Source: Metopolophium dirhodum
Lineage: Eukaryota > Arthropoda > Insecta > Hemiptera > Aphididae
Assembly: GCF_019925205.1 (NCBI RefSeq)
Contig: NC_083560.1
Coordinates: 20,231,145-20,295,144, forward strand
Direction: 5' to 3'
DNA length: 64,000 nucleotides
The translations under genes were made by a program, and so were the position numbers. Shown here piece after piece: positions 59,693 to 64,000 of this stretch. Every line of letters starts with the position of its first letter. Position 1 is the first letter of the stretch. Below the pieces are notes generated by a model, which was not told the DNA's origin, did not search any database, and saw only the letters and a list, made by a program, of their open reading frames with translations.

Positions 59693-60131
59693 CAGCGGTT
59701 CTTAACCTATGGTCCGCGGCAGCCTTAACACTTAACATACGTCAATAAGTGACATGAGTGCATTAATACAATATTGTTGTATTATTATTTTATTTTCATA
59801 TCTAATATGTAGATTCTACACCAAATAATTGTATTATTAATATTTATTAAGTAATCAGTTTTTCTTGTTCGTACAGCACTGTAGTCACGGCAGTCTTATA
59901 TTACATTTTTATAAAAAATTAATTGAAATAAAAATAATTATAAAATGTGTATGTTTTGTTATGTCAACTTATATAATTTGTAATATAAGACAATTGTTAT
60001 AACTTTGGTTATGATAACATGAGATGTTTTGTAAAACAAAGGTATTCGAAAAAATTTGGTAAGGGGGACCGATATTTCTAGAAATCTTTCATCAGGGGTC
60101 AGTGATATACACAAGGTTAAGAACCTTGCTG
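59693..60131. mobile_element. 439-bp non-autonomous hAT element
   Basis: Ends CAGCGGTTCTTAACCTATGG and, inward from the right, CAGCAAGGTTCTTAACCTTG. Flanks GATTATAA (59685-59692) and GACTATAA (60132-60139) agree at 7 of 8. CGGTCCCCC-type sequence is typical of hAT MITEs. Confidence 0.8.
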
Positions 60132-60139
60132 GACTATAA

Positions 60140-60900
60140 TGTTGTTTTTATCACCGGAACGTACGCGGCAGCTGCAGGTGTTCCACTGCACCTACCCACA
60201 CGCAAAGTTGACACGTACTATGTGTGTGGGCGACAGCTTATTCCACCGGGTAGGATTTATAACAATATTTATGTAAATTTCACCGATACTTTTATTTACC
60301 TGTACAAAATATGGAAGACTTCACCCGTACGTTTTTTGACATGAAAAACCCGTTGACTACACCTATGGTAAAGGCCACAGATTACAACTGTTTTTAATAC
60401 AGCTACGAATAAACCGTTTATTTTTATTTTATTTTATTTTTATTTAATTTTGAGTAGCTAGTTATCGTTATTGAAAGTTATATATTATTTTGTGATAAAT
60501 TTAATTTTAATCAACTATATCCCAGATAGCATTTTCCTAATGATAATATCCAATTAATATCATATCTTCATTACAAAATAATAATATCAAAAAAATATTA
60601 ATAAAATTTCAAATAATTATTAAGCAAGATATTATTATAAAAATATTAATAATATGACATCATAAACGAGATGATAAATTGTTGATCTGAATTAATTATC
60701 ATTACGTTGTTAAAAACGAATTGTTTAAAATATATTTTGAATATTATAATATTATGACATTGCAATATATAAATAATATACTCTTGTACTTTAAATAAAC
60801 TTATAGAATGAATATACCAAAATGAACATACTTGGGTGTTAAAACTCAAATGCAATTAAAACATATTACAAAGTATAAAATAATATGAGGTAACCATACA
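60140..60900. other. Intergenic DNA, no gene recognised
   Basis: A GC-richer patch at 60160-60260 (ACGCGGCAGCTGCAGGTG) lies beside the MITE; the frame there starts on a non-ATG codon and has no family resemblance. Confidence 0.35.
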
Positions 60901-61109
60901 TTCCTTAACGATTACATCATCATTTAAAAATAACTACACATCTCTACAATAGGCAATTAACATTACGAGACGGACACACACTAAAACATGTCCATATTTG
61001 GGAATAAAGAAATAATAAAGATAAAAGAACATTATGCAACACCAATACATCATTACGCAACCGCCTTTCTGTCACATTAAAAAACATCATATAATACTTA
61101 CACCTACAT

Positions 61110-61457
61110 ATGCGCACTGTACGACATTCGGACAAACAACCAGATATCAATGCCAAAACTATGCGCAACCAGAATAATAAGATAGCGCCTAACATGCAAA
61201 ACACCATTATCGTACAAATATTGTCAAAAAACCATCGACAATGGGCAAAAACACAACATGAATGCACGCTCATACGCAGTTCACACAACACATTTTTAGC
61301 TTCCTTATATAAACGCAAAGCACAGTGCTCACACACTCTCAAGCAACTCAGAAGTCACACAGACGTCAATCAATCATCATCCCGAGACGGTACTACTCAC
61401 GACGATTATATGATGTGCCACGTCGGCGCAGTACACTGCTACAATCAACATAAATGA
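61110..61457 (+). CDS. ATG-initiated ORF, 115 aa, unrecognised and doubtful
   Basis: Starts MRTVRHSDKQPDINAKTMRN and ends HVGAVHCYNQHK at TGA. It is rich in Asn, Gln, His, Ser and Thr, with no signal peptide or membrane segment. It lies in an A/C-rich region where stop codons are rarer on this strand by composition alone. The opposite strand is also open for 132 codons, as expected from composition rather than coding. No homology was recognised; a transcribed but non-coding region is equally likely. Confidence 0.2.
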   Translation: MRTVRHSDKQPDINAKTMRNQNNKIAPNMQNTIIVQILSKNHRQWAKTQHECTLIRSSHNTFLASLYKRKAQCSHTLKQLRSHTDVNQSSSRDGTTHDDYMMCHVGAVHCYNQHK

Positions 61458-61779
61458 CGTCGTCAACGCCACCCACAGCAAAACTTCGTGCTACCGTACA
61501 GTTTTTCTTAATCTGAAATTAATCTTTCCACACGAAGTTAACTTAACTATTGCGTTTGTTTTAACACCAGGTATGAGCTCATTTTTGATATATTCACTTT
61601 ACTATCCTACCATGAAAATACTATTGTTTTAATTCTTTGTAAACCCAATGATCCTTCAATAATATTAAGCTATGTAGAAAAAGACATCCATCCATTTGTA
61701 TCCAAGCACCACGTTCCCAAAGATCCGATTTATATATAAAAACACTTATAATGCACGTCAACCTATAAAAATCTACACA

Positions 61780-62212
61780 AACTCCATTTTAAGTACTGCT
61801 TGTCAATTAATTGTCTCTCCTAGACATTAGGTTGCCAAAATATATTTGCAGTTTAGATCCCGAGCAAAGGACCCGGCAGGCTTATGCGCTGTACCGAACG
61901 TCGTTTCTTCTCAAGCGACTAAACCTCAAATATATAAGTAATTGAAATGCGTGTCATACAAATAATGAATAAAAACAAATAATAAACTCCACTTCAAATA
62001 CTGCTTGTCTATTCATTGTCTCTCCTAGACGTTGGGTTGACAAAATATATTTGCAGTTTAGATCCCGAGCAAAGGGCCGGGCAGGCTCATGCGCTGTACC
62101 GAAAGTCGTTTCCTCTTAAGCGACTAAACCTCAAATATATAAGTACTGAAAAGTGTGTTGTATAAATATCAATTAAAAACAAGTTATAAAATCCATTCTA
62201 AATGCTGCTTGA
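61780..62212 (+). repeat. Two tandem 205-bp units (plus start of a third) with a conserved structured core
   Basis: Units 61780-61984 and 61985-62188, then the first 24 bp of another. Each core has ATATATTTGCAGTTTAG and CTAAACCTCAAATATAT, complementary except for two central positions. They enclose about 62 nt of GC-richer sequence (GATCCCGAGCAAAGG, GCGCTGTACCGAA) with a 7-bp inner stem (GTCGTTT with AAGCGAC). The cores differ at about 9 of 124 positions while the flanks differ more. This is consistent with a selected RNA, but could be a short tandem repeat of element origin. Confidence 0.6.
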
Positions 62213-63610
62213 GTAGTCGGATAAACACCATAATAAATTATTACAATATATAAATCCATGATATTAGCAAACAAATAATTATAAAATTATAAAGACATAT
62301 ATGTGTCAAGTAAATACAGTTTCCAAATAACACTTATATAAAAATACTAATCAATATTGTTATTCAAGGCACTCTTAATCTTTACATGCTATCAAATCCT
62401 TTCTTTCTTTATAATATATCGCAAATACACAGGGTCGACAGTGCTTAAGCAAAATATGAACTTATAACAACTAGTATAAGATATTGTAATATGAGTCGTA
62501 AAATAATAGTAACGTGCATCGATCCACACCAATCAGAGATGTATCCGTCCTAACAAGGATCAACCAGTACCTTTCACAGCTATACGAGGTAAGTGAACAC
62601 ACATACATTTTATACTCTATGATAAATTATGAATTCCGTACTCAACTATTAATATTCTGTAGTAGAAATAAAAAAAAAATGTAATACAAGTGCCTATAAT
62701 ATGTCACCATCTTAATTTTCCATACCCTTTGTAATTAGCCGCCTTACTCCGCACTTCCCCGACTACCCATCCATCTATTATTTTCATCTCATTACAACAT
62801 TATAACAGAAATAATAATATTATAGTCTGAAAATGTGTTTAATATATTATCAAAACCGAAATATCTAAATTATAATTTTAAATTATTAATATTATGATAT
62901 CATAATTGAAATAATAAACTACAATTCTTAAAATATGATTATTTTGCTATAAAAAACAAAATGTCAAAATCATATTCTGAATTAATTAATATTATGGTAT
63001 AATAATTGAAATAATAAAATATTATTCTGAACATATGTTTTTTTTTTTTTTTTTAACTTATGATTTTTATGTTATTATAAAACTAAAATAATTATAATAA
63101 AATATGATTTTTAATTGTACCAGAATTATATATATACATGTGTATTGAATTGTAAATTATTGAGAAAACAAAAACCATTTTATATCTTTTTAATTGTAAT
63201 TGCCCACTGTGTTTTGGTCATTATGTAATAAGTACTTAAGTATATATAATTGTCCACATTGTCTATTGAAATAGGGCATTGTATATGCATATTAGTCATA
63301 GGGACTCAGGGCATTATACTCATATATATTGACAGTAATATATATAATTTAGCTACAATAACTATTTTTGAACACCCAAAATCCCTAGGCTCTGGCTACT
63401 TCACTCTGTGTAGGTTGTAAGTACCCACACAGAAAAGTTGGGAATATTGATAGTCATTACTTCAATACAAAATATAGGTGTGATGGTCAATTTGTAGGAG
63501 CGTACAGCGTTATATTTATTTGTGTATACTCTATTATATATAATATATGTAATAATGTAGTATTATAATTTTGATTTGTAAAACTAGTAGGTATCGATTA
63601 TTTTTTTTTA
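62213..63610. other. AT-rich region, no gene recognised
   Basis: 62884-62938 and 62980-63035 are diverged direct repeats (TTAATATTATGATATCATAA type, then AATTGAAATAATAAA). A donor-like CGAG|GTAAGTG lies at 62588. Nothing coding was seen. Confidence 0.35.
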
Positions 63611-63629
63611 TAGTACGAAAATTACTATT

Positions 63630-63691
63630 TTTTTTTCGTATTATCGAGGACCGGGGAAAGAACCGCGATTTGCATTACAGCTCCCCAGACA
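63630..63691 (-). mobile_element. Tiny tRNA-like retroposed insert with 15-bp target duplication
   Basis: A 15-bp direct repeat ACGAAAATTACTATT flanks the insert at 63615-63629 and 63692-63706. On the minus strand the insert reads GGGGAGCTGTAATGC, then CGCGGTTCTTTCCCCGG (T-arm-like), then CGATAATACG and a poly(A) run before the second repeat. This is the structure expected of a short SINE or a retroposed tRNA-derived RNA. Confidence 0.6.
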
Positions 63692-63870
63692 ACGAAAATT
63701 ACTATTATATATAATATTAAAATATAGAACTGTATAATAAGAGACGAAAAATTGTTATATTGTATACTACGTGTATAAGACGTGATCCCTCACTAACGTT
63801 TATAAAATGAGTTATACAATAACAACTTGGTATCGCACTGTCGCGCAGTGTCGAGCAGATAGTAGATAGG

Positions 63871-63880
63871 ATGGACGAAG
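63871..63880 (+). CDS. Possible first coding exon (MDE) of a gene leaving the window
   Basis: ATGGACGAAG is followed by donor GTGAGATT and preceded by a GC-richer leader (CACTGTCGCGCAGTGTCGAG). The rest of the gene would lie beyond 64000, so neither product nor reality can be judged here. Confidence 0.25.
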
Positions 63881-64000
63881 GTGAGATTAAATTACGCAGT
63901 CAAGAGACAGTATTTAAAAGAAATATATAAGTATGTTTTTATTAACTGATTAAAAATAAAAATTTGTGGACAGAACGATAAGTATCTGCCCGAGAAATTA

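Noticed and set aside
60944..61342. 132-codon minus-strand frame with hydrophobic stretch
   Set aside because: Open because of base composition; overlaps another open frame and has no recognised domain.

Overview
The window is AT-rich eukaryotic DNA with spliced genes, GT/AG introns of 0.6-2.8 kb and very high transposon content. Base composition, the many 'gtaggtacctata'-type strings and the mix of P, hAT, PIF/Harbinger and foldback elements suggest an insect, most likely an aphid (Hemiptera, Aphididae). The species is an inference; no single diagnostic gene fixes it.

Only three host genes are well supported. (1) At 20.5-24.7 kb (+) there is a four-exon gene for a 225-residue secreted protein with six cysteines after the signal peptide, a furin-type RDKR site and a C-terminal glycine. 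It has a TATA box and a poly(A) signal, and I do not recognise the family. (2) At 38.8-39.2 kb (+) lies the last exon of an ATF7IP/windei-like gene carrying the C-terminal fibronectin type III domain; its upstream exons are not convincingly visible. (3) At 48.2-51.6 kb (+) is a complete two-exon HP1 (heterochromatin protein 1) gene with chromo and chromoshadow domains. A minus-strand spliced transcript with poor coding potential (46.6-47.4 kb) may be transcribed divergently from the HP1 promoter.

Mobile DNA, left to right: a duplicated leader (0.2-0.85 kb); a dispersed 0.9-1.5 kb repeat (here called R) with copies at 1.8, 4.8, 11.2, 13.5, 17.4, 19.0, 19.7 and 54.3-57.3 kb; a foldback-like element at 4.4-6.56 kb enclosing one R copy; a 2.5 kb DNA transposon with 30-bp terminal repeats and a broken transposase (6.67-9.17 kb); a four-level nest at 11.9-15.9 kb; a P element (25.88-31.72 kb) carrying a hAT element (25.97-28.41 kb, perfect 8-bp target duplication) inserted close to its end; several MITEs with readable target-site duplications (15.6, 22.65, 23.37, 33.0, 37.59, 41.9 and 59.69 kb); a second, intron-containing hAT transposase relic (41.8-45.5 kb); a LINE-like 3' fragment with a TAA tail (45.5-45.97 kb); and a tiny tRNA-like retroposed insert (63.63-63.69 kb).

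The right end (60.9-62.8 kb) is strand-asymmetric (A/C-rich on +) and contains two tandem 205-bp units. Each encodes a GC-richer, apparently structured segment of about 100 nt that I cannot assign to a known RNA. This and the nested P/hAT/foldback architecture are the parts most worth following up. No tRNA or rRNA gene and no CRISPR array was seen.
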